Made by a program: the position numbers and the translations under genes. Shown here piece after piece: positions 1 through 8,921 of a stretch of 64,000 nt of DNA. How positions within the stretch are numbered: the first letter of the stretch is position 1; each line of letters opens with the position of its first letter. The DNA comes from an uncultured Pseudomonadota bacterium. Its GTDB lineage: Bacteria; Pseudomonadota; Gammaproteobacteria; Steroidobacterales; Woeseiaceae. The stretch covers positions 62,001-126,000 of the forward strand of contig CAJXJW010000009.1 in NCBI GenBank assembly GCA_913055625.1, given 5' to 3'. The notes beneath the pieces are model-generated. The model searched no databases. It had not been told where the DNA came from and saw only the letters and a list, made by a program, of their open reading frames with translations.

Positions 1-346
1 CCAGGACGACCGTGCGTTCCGCGAGCATCTCGACGATCGCGGCGCGGCACTCCTCGAGCTGCTGTTGCGGCGTGCGGCCGTCCACGGTCGGCGTGGTCAT
101 GCCGGCGCCGAACTGCTGCTTCAGCCCGCCAATGCGCTTCATGAAGAACTCGTCGAGGTTCGAGTCGAAGATCGCGAGGAACTTGACGCGCTCGAGGAGC
201 GGGTTCGACGCGTCTTCGGCTTCCGCCAGCACGCGACGGTTGAACGCGAGCCAGGTCAGCTCGCGGTTCAGGTACAGCGCCGGGTCTCCCAGGTCCCATT
301 CGGGCCGGAGGCTGGCGGTGTCGTCGAGTGGCGGAACGCTGGACAT
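1..346 (-). CDS. ppk: Polyphosphate kinase 1, N-terminal part (cut by window edge)
   Basis: The first 115 codons of a minus-strand gene whose remainder lies before base 1. Reading from the ATG at 344-346, the protein contains [19 protein letters not shown] followed by [21 protein letters not shown] and then [10 protein letters not shown], which is the classic N-domain start of Ppk1. In the family this enzyme reversibly transfers the gamma phosphate of ATP onto inorganic polyphosphate chains, and the N domain helps form the dimer. The two catalytic histidines lie in the missing part and cannot be checked. The start is supported by its usual distance (about 25 residues) from the YLNRELSW-like motif. 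Confidence 0.95.
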   Translation of the reverse strand, partial: MSSVPPLDDTASLRPEWDLGDPALYLNRELTWLAFNRRVLAEAEDASNPLLERVKFLAIFDSNLDEFFMKRIGGLKQQFGAGMTTPTVDGRTPQQQLEECRAAIVEMLAERTVVL

Positions 347-517
347 CGGGGGCCCTGTGAGTTCAACGGGACCCCCTACGATACGGAGGCGGGGTGTCCG
401 CCGCAATCGACTCCGTCTCATCATTACGGGGAGGTTGCGAAGCGGGGCGGCCGGCGCCGGTTTTCGGCCACGATGCGTGCGATACTGCGCGGACCCGGAC
501 TGATCTCGAGGGCGCCG

Positions 518-997
518 ATGACCGATTCGACAGAGGCCTGCGAGGGCCGGTGCACGTGCGGAAACGTGCGCTATCGCATTTCATCGAGGCCGCTGGTCGT
601 GCATTGCTGCCATTGCCGGTGGTGCCAGCGGGAATCCGGCGCGTCCTACGCGCTCAATGCACTGATCGAGACCGACCGCCTGACCGTCGTCGACGGCATG
701 CCCGAGAAGGTGATGCTGCCGTCCAACAGCGGCAAGGGGCAGGCGGTGCTGCGCTGCCCGGACTGCAGGGTCGCGCTGTGGAGTCACTACGGCGGGGGCG
801 GCGACCGGCTCGCGTTCATTCGCGTCGGCACGCTGGATGCACCGGACGACTATCCGCCCGACGTGCACATCTACACCGAGTCGAAGCAGCCCTGGGTGGT
901 CATCCCCGACAAGGTGCCTGCCTTCCCGCAGTACTACCGTGGCAGCGACGTCTGGTCCGCCGAGAGCCTCGAGCGCCGGAAGCGCCTGTTCGACTGA
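518..997 (+). CDS. GFA/CENP-V fold zinc protein
   Basis: 159-residue protein of the glutathione-dependent formaldehyde-activating (GFA)/CENP-V family. The zinc-binding cysteines are visible as [10 protein letters not shown] near the N-terminus, [12 protein letters not shown] at about residues 29-40, and a later CPDC. The fold is a small beta-rich zinc domain. Members are often annotated as glutathione-linked aldehyde-handling enzymes, but most have no proven substrate and none can be assigned here. I chose the ATG at 518 because family similarity begins about ten residues after it and the reading frame upstream looks like unrelated GC-rich shadow. It ends one base before the stop of the convergent exporter gene. 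Confidence 0.85.
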   Translation: MTDSTEACEGRCTCGNVRYRISSRPLVVHCCHCRWCQRESGASYALNALIETDRLTVVDGMPEKVMLPSNSGKGQAVLRCPDCRVALWSHYGGGGDRLAFIRVGTLDAPDDYPPDVHIYTESKQPWVVIPDKVPAFPQYYRGSDVWSAESLERRKRLFD

Positions 998-998
998 A

Positions 999-2012
999 TC
1001 ACGCGCGGCGTCGCGCCGCCCGGCGAGTGCCGATCTCGAACAGGTAGTGGAACACGACGTTCATGGCCAGTACGCCGCCGATCGCGAGCATGAGCCCCCA
1101 GCCGCCGACGCGGTCGTTGACCATCGTCCACACGAACTGGCCGATGCACAGCGCGGACACGATCAGCAGCGTGGGCGTGCGCGGCAGTCGATTCACGACC
1201 CAGGCGCCGAATGGCGCGCCGACCGCGACGACCGGCGCCGCCGCGAGCCAGTTGTAGAACACCTCGGCCGGCACGTCGTAGACGTCCGGCCAGGCGGCGG
1301 ACAGCGCCAGGTTCGTGACGATGCCGACCAGCGACGTGAATGCCATGATCAACACGGACGTCGGTATCGCGATACGCAGGTCGGCGCGATAAAGCAGCAC
1401 GAGCATCGCGTACAGCAGCATGTCGACGCCGACCCCCGTCATCGACGACACGATGCCACCGAAAAAGCCCACCGCCAGGCCGAGCGGGACGTCGACGCCG
1501 TGCCATTCGGCGGCGTTGCCGTTCGCGGCGACGATCGGGCGGATGCGAACGAAATGCATGACACCGAAGCTCGCCCAGATTACGGCGAACATCAGCTTCA
1601 CGGCGAGGTCCGGCACGTGCGGCGCCACGAAGGCGCAACCAAGCGGGGTGCCCAGCAGCGCGCCCGTGAGCGCCGGCCGAAGCAGGTGCCAGTCGAGCGG
1701 CCTGCGCGTTGCGAGGATGTAGATGCTGGCCGAGACCATGCCGACGGACTGCACGGCCAAGGCGAAGTCGCGGCCGAGCGACGCGGGCTGGTCGAACAGC
1801 AGGACGAGCACCGGGAACCCGACCGTGCCGCCGCCCATCGGGGTCGATCCGGCGAAGTAGGAGCCCAGCGCCATCGCCAGCGCGATCGGCCAGTGCGCAA
1901 CGGTCTCGCCGATGTAATCGCCGAAGACGACGATCGCGAACCAGGCGACGTAAAAGACGCCGAGCCAGGCGAAGAACAGGCGAACGCGGGAAGGCGGTGG
2001 CAGGGGACTCAC
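999..2012 (-). CDS. TauE/SafE family membrane transporter (sulfite/anion export type)
   Basis: About 337 residues with roughly eight hydrophobic segments arranged as two similar halves, each carrying the glycine-rich loop of this family (GSTPMGGGTVGFPVLVLL in the first half, GFFGGIVSSMTGVGVDML in the second). TauE/SafE proteins are inner-membrane exporters linked to sulfite, sulfoacetate or related anions. The substrate of this one is not indicated by its neighbours. The start is uncertain: I use the GTG at 2010-2012, which leaves a short charged N-terminus before the first membrane segment. The open frame runs further upstream towards the divergent sstT gene with low-complexity sequence and is unlikely to be translated. 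Confidence 0.85.
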   Translation of the reverse strand: MSPLPPPSRVRLFFAWLGVFYVAWFAIVVFGDYIGETVAHWPIALAMALGSYFAGSTPMGGGTVGFPVLVLLFDQPASLGRDFALAVQSVGMVSASIYILATRRPLDWHLLRPALTGALLGTPLGCAFVAPHVPDLAVKLMFAVIWASFGVMHFVRIRPIVAANGNAAEWHGVDVPLGLAVGFFGGIVSSMTGVGVDMLLYAMLVLLYRADLRIAIPTSVLIMAFTSLVGIVTNLALSAAWPDVYDVPAEVFYNWLAAAPVVAVGAPFGAWVVNRLPRTPTLLIVSALCIGQFVWTMVNDRVGGWGLMLAIGGVLAMNVVFHYLFEIGTRRAARRRA

Positions 2013-2140
2013 GGGGTTCGGGCGCGGGGCGCAGTCAAAAATTCGGTGGACTATATCAGGAGTCGCGGCCTCGGCGGGCGATTGACAAGGCGCGCGGCTT
2101 CGCGGAGGCTCCCTGACGGTAGCGATCGGGGGAAGACGTG

Positions 2141-3325
2141 ATGCAGTGGCTTCGAGGCAGCCTCGTGCTGCAGATACTGATTGGCATCGTCGCGGGCGTC
2201 GCCCTGGCGTTCGCGTCACCGTCGGCCGCGGACAGCGCGATGTTGCTCGGCAACCTGTTCGTCCAGGCGCTGAAGGCGGTCGCGCCGGTGCTCGTACTGG
2301 TGCTCGTGGCGTCTGCCGTCGCGAACCGGCGGGCGAGCCACACGGCGCAGCTGCGCCCGATCCTGCTCATGTACCTCGCCGGCACCGTCGCGGCCGCGCT
2401 GCTGGCAGTGGTCATGAGCACGCTGTTCCCGACCTCGCTGTCGCTGACGGTGACCGACATCGACGCGAGCGCACCGCAGGGGATTGCCGAGGTGCTCGGC
2501 GGCCTGTTGTTCAAGCTGGTCGACAACCCGGTGAGCGCCGTGATGAACGGCAACTACATCGGCATCGTCGTCTGGGGACTGCTGCTCGGCCTGTTCCTGC
2601 ACCGTGCCGCGGAGTCGACGCGCGCGATGCTGGCCGACGTCGCCGACGCCGTGACCGGCATCGTCCGCATCGTCATCCGCCTCGCGCCGATCGGCATCTT
2701 CGGCCTCGTCGCCGGCAGCCTCGCGGCCGGCGGCCTGGACGTGCTTGGCGGCTACGCGCGGCTGCTGACGGTCCTATTGTCCGCGATGCTGATCATGGCG
2801 CTCGTCGTGAACCCGCTCATCGTCTGGGTGAAGACGCAGCGGAACCCGTACCCGATCGTGCTGACTGCGCTGCGTGAAAGCGGCGTCACGGCGTTCTTCA
2901 CGCGCAGCTCGGCGGCAAACATCCCGGTCAACCTGGCGCTGTGCGAGCGGCTGAACCTCGAGCGCGACACCTACGCCGTGTCGATCCCGCTCGGCGCGAC
3001 GATCAACATGGGCGGCGCGGCGATCACGATCACGGTGCTGACGCTCGCCGCGACGCACACACTCGGCATCGTCGTGGACCTGCCGACCGCGCTCTTGCTG
3101 TCGGTCGTCGCGGCGCTGTCCGCGTGCGGCGCGTCCGGCGTTGCCGGCGGTTCGTTGCTGCTGATCCCGCTGAGCTGTGGCCTGTTCGGCATCTCAGAGG
3201 ATGTCGCGATGCAGGTCGTCGCCGTCGGCTTCGTGATCAGCATCCTGCAGGATTCCGCCGAGACAGCGCTGAACAGCTCCACGGACGTGGTGTTCACCGC
3301 AGCCGTGGCAACCAAAGGCGACTGA
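2141..3325 (+). CDS. sstT: Serine/threonine:Na+ symporter
   Basis: 394-residue DAACS-family symporter, near the E. coli SstT length. The signature region is very close to Sst[20 protein letters not shown], then [20 protein letters not shown], and a C-terminal [19 protein letters not shown]. The SSAANIP hairpin and NMGG motif form the substrate and sodium sites in this fold. It imports L-serine and L-threonine with sodium through the inner membrane. ATG 2141 follows a GGGGGAAG ribosome site; a GTG three bases earlier is also possible. The following gene starts three bases after the stop, so the two are probably co-transcribed. Confidence 0.96.
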   Translation: MQWLRGSLVLQILIGIVAGVALAFASPSAADSAMLLGNLFVQALKAVAPVLVLVLVASAVANRRASHTAQLRPILLMYLAGTVAAALLAVVMSTLFPTSLSLTVTDIDASAPQGIAEVLGGLLFKLVDNPVSAVMNGNYIGIVVWGLLLGLFLHRAAESTRAMLADVADAVTGIVRIVIRLAPIGIFGLVAGSLAAGGLDVLGGYARLLTVLLSAMLIMALVVNPLIVWVKTQRNPYPIVLTALRESGVTAFFTRSSAANIPVNLALCERLNLERDTYAVSIPLGATINMGGAAITITVLTLAATHTLGIVVDLPTALLLSVVAALSACGASGVAGGSLLLIPLSCGLFGISEDVAMQVVAVGFVISILQDSAETALNSSTDVVFTAAVATKGD

Positions 3326-3328
3326 GCC

Positions 3329-5425
3329 GTGCGCCGCGCCGGGCTGTGGCTCGCTGTGGCCGCCGCCGCCGGTCTCGCCGCGGGAGTGACGCTGATGCGC
3401 TGGCTCGGCAAGCCGGAGCTCGCCGCCGGTCATCCGGTGCCGGTGCGCGATATCGTCGCGCGCGATGGCGTCGCCGACACCGTGACAGACAGCCTGCGGG
3501 AGACCGGCTACGCCGCTCTCTCTTCGGTCGAGGCCGTCTTCGAGCTGCCGACGCCGTTCGTCCGCCGCGAAGCGCTGTACGCGCTGGCGGGGCGCGCCGA
3601 CGCGGCCGCGCTGCAGCGGCACATCGCCGCCGCCGCGCGCATTGCGGACGATCGCGAGCGCGAACTCGCGCTCGGCATCCTGTTCTCGCGCCTGGCCGAG
3701 ATCGACCCGGCGTCCGCGCTGGCGCTGGCACAAAGCGAGCAGTTTGGCGGCCATCCGGGCCTCGAGGGCACGGTCTGGGGTGCCTGGGCGCGCGCGGACC
3801 TGGATGACGCGCTGTTCGCTGCGAAGACCCTGACGCGCGCCGAGGACCAGCGGCGTGCCGCGCAGGCGCTGTACCTCGAGTTCGGCGGCATGGGCAACCC
3901 GGTCACGGACCGCATACAAGCGGAGCTCGGCGTGGCACCGGACGCACTCGCGCGCGAGGCCTACCTGGAGCGCCTCGCCGACACGTCGCCCGCCGAGGCC
4001 GTGGACTGGATCGAGCGGGTGACGAACACGGTCGAACGCCAGGTGTTCATGCGGCAGCTCGCGGAATACCTTGCGCGGGCACGGCCGGATATCGCGTCAT
4101 CCGTCGTCGCCGAATTTCAGCGCGCTGACGACCGGCAATACTTTGAGACGGCACTCAGCATGGGGCGCGCGCAGGTGGACCCGCACGCCGCGATCGAGGC
4201 AGCACTGTCCAGCGGCGCCATGGATGGTCGCACCGGGTTTTTTCAGGCCATCCAGGTGCTGGGCTCGACCGACCCGGCGGCGCTGGAGGCGTACTTCCAC
4301 CGCGCCACGTCGGCGGAGATGAAGCGCTACCTTGCAATGACGTACCTGCAGGCGACGGCTGCCGACGACCCGGCCGCGGCGCTCGCATGGTTCGAGCGCT
4401 ATGGCCAGGGTGACATGTACCCGGACATGCTGCGAACCACGTTGCTGACGCAGATCGCGACCGTCGATCCGGAGCTCGCGCTGCGGGAGGCACAGGCGCT
4501 GACGGGCAGCGTGCGCACGGCGGAAATCGTCGGGCAGATCATGTCGCAGGTCGCTCAGCAGGATCCGCAGCGCTCGCTGGCGCTCCGCGACCTGATCACG
4601 AGCCCGTCAGTGCGCGAGCAGGCGACGACGATGGCCGTCATGACCTGGCTGCAGGCGGATCCCGACGCGGCGCTGGCGTGGATTGATGGCTCCGGTGGCG
4701 AGGCGACAGGACGCCTGCTCACCCAGGCGATGTGGCCGCTCATGCACACGGACCTCGATGCCGCGCTCAGGCTCTACGGGCGGCTGGACGCCGGCGCAAA
4801 GGAGGCGGTCGGCCAGAACCTCGTGTTCCAGGTCGCGCAGCACCGGTCCATCGACGAGGCGCTCGCGTTCGCGGAGCAGTTCGCCGGCCAACCCGGCCAC
4901 GGCCAGATGGTCGCCTCCGTCGTCGGCATGCTCGCGATGACGGATCCCGCCCGCGCGCGGCAGATCGCGGACCGCCTGACAGAACCGGCGGCGCGCAGCG
5001 GCGCCTACATGGGCATCGCGACACAGGTCGCGCAGCGTGATCCGCACGCGGCCGCCGGGATGCTGCCGCTGATCGACAACACGCCACAGCGACAGCAGGC
5101 GGTCTGGTCGGTCGTCGACAGCTGGTACCGGAGCGACCCGTCCGCGTTTGCGTCGTGGCTGGACACGGCGGACCCGGCCGACCGGGACCCGGCGCTGGCG
5201 CGGGCGGCCGAGGTCTGGGAGCAGGACACGGCACTTGCGCAGGACATGATCGGCCGCATCCAGGACGATACGATGCGGGTCAACGCGACGATCGGCCTCG
5301 CCCGCCGCGTGGCGCAGACCGACCGTGAGGCGGCGCGGCGGCTGCTCGACGGGCCGGACATCCCGGACTACGCGCGCGAGGAAGTCATGCGGGACTTCGG
5401 GCCCGGCTTCTGGCACATCGACTGA
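3329..5425 (+). CDS. Large alpha-helical repeat protein of unknown function
   Basis: 698-residue protein with one N-terminal membrane anchor (about residues 5-24, LWLAVAAAAGLAAGVTL), so most of it probably faces the periplasm. The rest is built from loosely repeated helical pairs of 35-45 residues. Many units contain a 'DP..AL..A' core (EIDPASALALA, ADDPAAALAWF, TVDPELALREA, QADPDAALAWI, TDPARARQIA, QRDPHAAAGML), which suggests an alpha-solenoid scaffold. No catalytic motif is visible. The GTG start at 3329 lies three bases after the sstT stop. I do not recognise the family and assign no function. A role in protein-protein contact at the inner membrane is only an inference from the repeat architecture. 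Confidence 0.8.
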   Translation: MRRAGLWLAVAAAAGLAAGVTLMRWLGKPELAAGHPVPVRDIVARDGVADTVTDSLRETGYAALSSVEAVFELPTPFVRREALYALAGRADAAALQRHIAAAARIADDRERELALGILFSRLAEIDPASALALAQSEQFGGHPGLEGTVWGAWARADLDDALFAAKTLTRAEDQRRAAQALYLEFGGMGNPVTDRIQAELGVAPDALAREAYLERLADTSPAEAVDWIERVTNTVERQVFMRQLAEYLARARPDIASSVVAEFQRADDRQYFETALSMGRAQVDPHAAIEAALSSGAMDGRTGFFQAIQVLGSTDPAALEAYFHRATSAEMKRYLAMTYLQATAADDPAAALAWFERYGQGDMYPDMLRTTLLTQIATVDPELALREAQALTGSVRTAEIVGQIMSQVAQQDPQRSLALRDLITSPSVREQATTMAVMTWLQADPDAALAWIDGSGGEATGRLLTQAMWPLMHTDLDAALRLYGRLDAGAKEAVGQNLVFQVAQHRSIDEALAFAEQFAGQPGHGQMVASVVGMLAMTDPARARQIADRLTEPAARSGAYMGIATQVAQRDPHAAAGMLPLIDNTPQRQQAVWSVVDSWYRSDPSAFASWLDTADPADRDPALARAAEVWEQDTALAQDMIGRIQDDTMRVNATIGLARRVAQTDREAARRLLDGPDIPDYAREEVMRDFGPGFWHID

Positions 5426-5426
5426 G

Positions 5427-6416
5427 CTAGCCGGGCCTCCCGCCGAAGCGCTCCCGGTACTCGCTCGGGCTCACCTGGAGCTCGCCCGCGAACGCGTAGC
5501 GCATCGCATCCGGCGACGAAAAACCGCAGCGGCGCGAGATATCGGCCACCGTCAGCGAGGTCGTCTCCAGTAGCGCCTGTGCCTTCGTTACGCGCGCCTG
5601 CGCCAGGTAGCGTCGCAACGGCACCCCCATCTCGGCCTCGAAGCGCCGCCGGAAGTTGCGCTCGCTCATGCACGCCTGCTCGGCAAGCCGCGCCGTGTCG
5701 AGGGTCTCGTGCAGATGCTCCGTGATCCAGTCGAGCGTCGCTTCGAAGCGCGTCGGGCGCGACTGCGCGGCGATGAACGTGTTGAACTGGAGCTGGTCTC
5801 CGGGCCGCTTGAGGAACACGAGCAGGCGCTTCGCCACCTTCAGCGCGAGGCGCCGCGAGTGGTCCTGCTCGATCAGCGCCAGGGCGAGGTCGATGCCGGC
5901 GGTGATGCCGCCGGACGTGTACACGCCGTTGTCCTCCACGAAGATGCGGTCCGGCTCGACCCGCACGTCGGGAAAACGCGCCTGCAATTCCGCGGCATCC
6001 ATCCAGTGCGTCGTCGCGCGCCGCCCGTCCAGCGCGCCGCTGGCCGCGAGCAGCAGCGCCCCGGAGCACACCGAGCACAGGCGCCGCACCGTGCCGCGCG
6101 CACGCTGCACGTACGCGACGTTCACCGGGTCGTCGAAGAAGCGCGTGTCGCCCGTGAGTGCGCCCGGCACCAGCAGCGTGTCGATATCATCGAGCGGGTC
6201 GTCGACACTCCGGTGGGGTGTGACCTCGACGCCGGACATCGACACCACCGGTTCGCGGGTCGCTCCGACGATGATGACGCGGTAGGCGCGATCGCTGCGC
6301 TCCGCGTCGTCGATCAGCTGCCGTGCCGCCATGTTGAACGTCTCCAGCGGGCCGGCGACGTCCAGCATCTGGAATCCGGGGTAGGCCAGCGCGGCGATCG
6401 TGCGCGTACCGGTCAT
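5427..6416 (-). CDS. GlxA-type transcriptional regulator (DJ-1/PfpI plus AraC HTH)
   Basis: 329 residues with two domains. Residues 5-200 form a DJ-1/PfpI-like domain with the conserved elbow RRLCSVCSGALLLAASG (Cys117 in the nucleophile position) and GGITAGIDLALALIEQ. Residues 225-325 form an AraC/XylS double helix-turn-helix (TARLAEQACMSERNFRRRF, then VADISRRCGFSSPDAMRYAF). The family includes regulators of carnitine, arginine and glycine-betaine use; the N-domain is normally a sensor rather than an enzyme. The neighbours (a P460-like protein behind it on the same strand, and unknowns) do not reveal the ligand. Its stop lies one base beyond the convergent repeat-protein stop. Confidence 0.92.
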   Translation of the reverse strand: MTGTRTIAALAYPGFQMLDVAGPLETFNMAARQLIDDAERSDRAYRVIIVGATREPVVSMSGVEVTPHRSVDDPLDDIDTLLVPGALTGDTRFFDDPVNVAYVQRARGTVRRLCSVCSGALLLAASGALDGRRATTHWMDAAELQARFPDVRVEPDRIFVEDNGVYTSGGITAGIDLALALIEQDHSRRLALKVAKRLLVFLKRPGDQLQFNTFIAAQSRPTRFEATLDWITEHLHETLDTARLAEQACMSERNFRRRFEAEMGVPLRRYLAQARVTKAQALLETTSLTVADISRRCGFSSPDAMRYAFAGELQVSPSEYRERFGGRPG

Positions 6417-6431
6417 GGCGGCGCGGTCCCT

Positions 6432-7046
6432 TCAGCGATGCCCGGACTCGTCCGCCGACGCGAGGCGCTCACGGACTCCGGCGGGGAGGTAGCGCTGAAT
6501 GTCCGGGTAGAACTGCACGAAGACGCCGTCATAGGCGCCGTCGCGCTTGTGGCAGTCCACGCACTCGTTCGGCAGCGGGATTTCGCGGGCGGTCTCGGCA
6601 TCGTTTTCGATATTGTAGAAATTGAAGCCGTCGGGAAAGCGCCGGCTGTCCTTGTAGTGAATCTCGGCGAAGTGCAGGTTGTCCATCACGAAGCCGGAAC
6701 GATTGATCGAGATCTCGTTCTGCGAGCCGTAGAAGTGCAGCGCGATCATCGTGCCGTCGACGAAGCGGCCGGTCGCCTTGAATGCGGCGTAGGCCTCGGG
6801 CTCCATCCGCGCGACCTGGAACATGCCCGGGCTGTCCGGGTCGAAATCCGCCTGCGAGTATCCCATGCCGAGCGAGCTGCCGATGAAGATCCACTCGTCG
6901 AGGTTCCCGGGGACGCGCAGGTTGCCGTCGGCGTCGAAGCGGGCGACGTCGACCGCGAGGTCCCCGTCGTCGGCGGCTGGCAAGCCGGCAGCGCCCAGGA
7001 GCGCGCAAAGTACGAGAAATGCCGGCAGGGTCTTCAGCTTGGTCAT
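6432..7046 (-). CDS. Cytochrome P460-like periplasmic haem protein
   Basis: 204 residues with a signal peptide (MTKLKTLPAFLVLCALLGAA, cleavage near LPA-A) and a single c-type haem site CVDCH at residues 162-166, followed by KRDGAYDGVFVQFYP. This layout fits the cytochrome P460 family, in which a near C-terminal CxxCH binds a haem sometimes cross-linked to lysine. Some relatives oxidise hydroxylamine or handle c'-beta-type gas ligands, while many are uncharacterised. The cross-linking lysine cannot be assigned by eye. The gene lies just upstream of the GlxA-like regulator on the same strand (15 bases apart), so the two may be co-transcribed. The start at 7046 follows GGAGG-like sequence. Confidence 0.85.
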   Translation of the reverse strand: MTKLKTLPAFLVLCALLGAAGLPAADDGDLAVDVARFDADGNLRVPGNLDEWIFIGSSLGMGYSQADFDPDSPGMFQVARMEPEAYAAFKATGRFVDGTMIALHFYGSQNEISINRSGFVMDNLHFAEIHYKDSRRFPDGFNFYNIENDAETAREIPLPNECVDCHKRDGAYDGVFVQFYPDIQRYLPAGVRERLASADESGHR

Positions 7047-7214
7047 CGTCTGTTCCTCCGTGTCACCCCGGGGTATAGCAGCGGCAGGCGGCGGCGGACC
7101 AGCGGTCGCGCGACGGTTGGCCGGCAATCCCGGCAGGCTGGCCGCCGGTCCCGGTTGGCCCGCGGCCGGCGGCTTCGGTATCGTTGGCCGCCGAACGAGG
7201 AACCCCGCCGCGAC

Positions 7215-7775
7215 ATGACGAACCCTCCCGTACCGAAGGTCTTCAGGCTCCGGAAGAAGCACGATCCCGGGCTGCCCGAGCGCCCCACCGCGGCCGAGGG
7301 CGAGCGCCTGGTGAACGGGCAGTCCGTGCTGCACGGCTTCGTCGCGGGCCTGGTTGCCGTCGTGCTGTTTGCCGTGCTCTGGTCGATGGCGACCCGGCTG
7401 CTCGACCAGTTCTTCCCGTGGCTGTCGCTGCTCCAGGGTGCGCTGGTCGGCCTCGCGGTCCGGCGCGGCGGGCAGGGGTTCGACTGGCGCTTTCCGCTCG
7501 TCGCCGCGTTGCTCGCGTTTGCCGGCGCGTTCGCCGGCATCATCGTCATCTCGGCGGGCACCACGGCCGCGGAGTTCGACACGAACACGCTCGTCATCCT
7601 GCGGAACGTGACGACGATGACATGGCCCGTGTTCTTCGACGAGGTGCTGACGGCGGCGGACGGAGTCTACGCCGGGTTCGCGGCGTTGATCGCGGGCGCG
7701 TTGTCGTTGCGCCGGCTGGACCGGCGCGAGTTCCAGGCAGTCAGGCTGTGGGAGGAGTCCCGGCGCGGCGACTGA
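7215..7775 (+). CDS. Small multi-pass membrane protein, TIGR-type unknown
   Basis: 186 residues. A polar N-terminus of about 40 residues (VPKVFRLRKKHDPGLPERPTA) precedes four hydrophobic segments: GFVAGLVAVVLFAVLWSMA, LSLLQGALVGLAV, FPLVAALLAFAGAFAGIIVI and VYAGFAALIAGALSL. The end is cytosolic and charged (RRLDRREFQAVRLWEESRR). No known family is recognised. It is divergent from the P460-like gene, with 168 bases between them, and convergent with the HD-type phosphohydrolase. The ATG at 7215 was chosen because the conserved-looking charged leader begins there and the upstream frame is antisense shadow of the neighbouring genes. Confidence 0.72.
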   Translation: MTNPPVPKVFRLRKKHDPGLPERPTAAEGERLVNGQSVLHGFVAGLVAVVLFAVLWSMATRLLDQFFPWLSLLQGALVGLAVRRGGQGFDWRFPLVAALLAFAGAFAGIIVISAGTTAAEFDTNTLVILRNVTTMTWPVFFDEVLTAADGVYAGFAALIAGALSLRRLDRREFQAVRLWEESRRGD

Positions 7776-7787
7776 GCGCCGCGGCGA

Positions 7788-8837
7788 TCAGGCGGACGCG
7801 GCCACCGGCGCCAGCGAGCGCCCGGTGAAAGTCTCGATATGGTGTGTCGCGAGTCGCTCCACGTCATCCGCAGCATCGATTACGCCGAGGAAGTACGGCG
7901 GTTGTCGCCGCAGCAACGTCCAGTTGCCCGTCGAAATCACCTTCACGAGGTGGCGGATATTGTTCGTGATCGCCTCGATGTACGGGTTGTGCCCGTCGAA
8001 CAGCACCTCGACGTAGCGGTACACCTTGTTGAACTTGTTGTTCAGGCGCTCGCGCATGACCTGCTGGTAGAAGGACGGCGTCTTCTCGAGCAGATCCTGC
8101 CCCGACTCGTAGCGCACCATGTACTCGCCCGGCTTCGCGTTCTCAATCGCAATGCCGCCGATGACGAACTCCTTGTAGAGCCGGTCGCGGCACTTCTCGA
8201 GATAACAGCGGTCCGCCATTTGCGCGATCATGTCGGCCGTGCCGATCAGGTGCCCGCAAATGATGTCGCGCGGGTCCTCGAGTTCGATCGTGTCGAGGTC
8301 AAGCTCATAGCCGGTAAAGTGCACGATCATGCTCGCGACGCCCACCTCTCGCGCCATGCCCAGCTCGGGCAGGTAACGGCGCAGGAAATCCGCGCTGCGC
8401 GAGACGTGCTGTAGCGTGAACTCGGCGCCGTTCCTGAACGCGTCGTCGCGGTCGCGGTGGCGGATGTAGCCGGCATCGTGAAACAGCGACACGATGACCG
8501 CCATCAGCGCGCGCCGGGCCCCGAGACGCTCGGAAGGCTCGACGCTCCTCTCGTAGCCCGCCACGAGCCGGGCAAGTGCCAGCGTCATGTCCAGCGAGTG
8601 CTGCATGTCGTGGTAGGTGGTGTCGCAGCCCAGGTAGCCGGGAAACCGGCCCGTGAACAGGCGCTCGAAATCGTAGAACGCGAGCCAGAGCTTGTCGAAG
8701 GGCGCGCCGGGAAACGTTGCCGTGAACAGCTCGTGGACGGCATTTCGGACAGCGGCGGGGCTGCTGACCTGTACCGTATTGGTCACGTCGAAATCGTTTC
8801 GACGGTCCGGGCTGATGACGCTTACGTGCGACGGCAT
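7788..8837 (-). CDS. HD-superfamily phosphohydrolase resembling class I cyclic-nucleotide phosphodiesterases
   Basis: 349 residues. The metal-site pattern is that of the HD/PDEase_I superfamily: TTYHDMQHSLD at about 74-83 (His76, His80, Asp83) and SLFHDAGY at 118-124 (His120, Asp121), followed by a helical bundle with HFTGYELDLD and HLIGTADMIAQMADR. Class I phosphodiesterases use YHNxxHxxD plus HDxxHxG, so the second motif here is shortened. The real substrate may be a cyclic nucleotide or another phosphoester. I use the ATG at 8835-8837. A TTG at 8879 would add 14 residues and is not excluded. It is probably cytosolic, because no signal or membrane segment is seen. Confidence 0.78.
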   Translation of the reverse strand: MPSHVSVISPDRRNDFDVTNTVQVSSPAAVRNAVHELFTATFPGAPFDKLWLAFYDFERLFTGRFPGYLGCDTTYHDMQHSLDMTLALARLVAGYERSVEPSERLGARRALMAVIVSLFHDAGYIRHRDRDDAFRNGAEFTLQHVSRSADFLRRYLPELGMAREVGVASMIVHFTGYELDLDTIELEDPRDIICGHLIGTADMIAQMADRCYLEKCRDRLYKEFVIGGIAIENAKPGEYMVRYESGQDLLEKTPSFYQQVMRERLNNKFNKVYRYVEVLFDGHNPYIEAITNNIRHLVKVISTGNWTLLRRQPPYFLGVIDAADDVERLATHHIETFTGRSLAPVAASA

Positions 8838-8921
8838 GGAATGCAAGTCTACCCTGTTGCCGGCAGGCGTTCGCGGCAATTTAAGGCCTTATGTCAACGA
8901 ATTGGCGCGGGAAACCCGGGC

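Noticed and set aside
837-2141. 434-codon plus-strand frame opposite the TauE/SafE gene
   Set aside because: Histidine/arginine-rich shadow with no domain; the minus strand encodes a well-formed membrane transporter.
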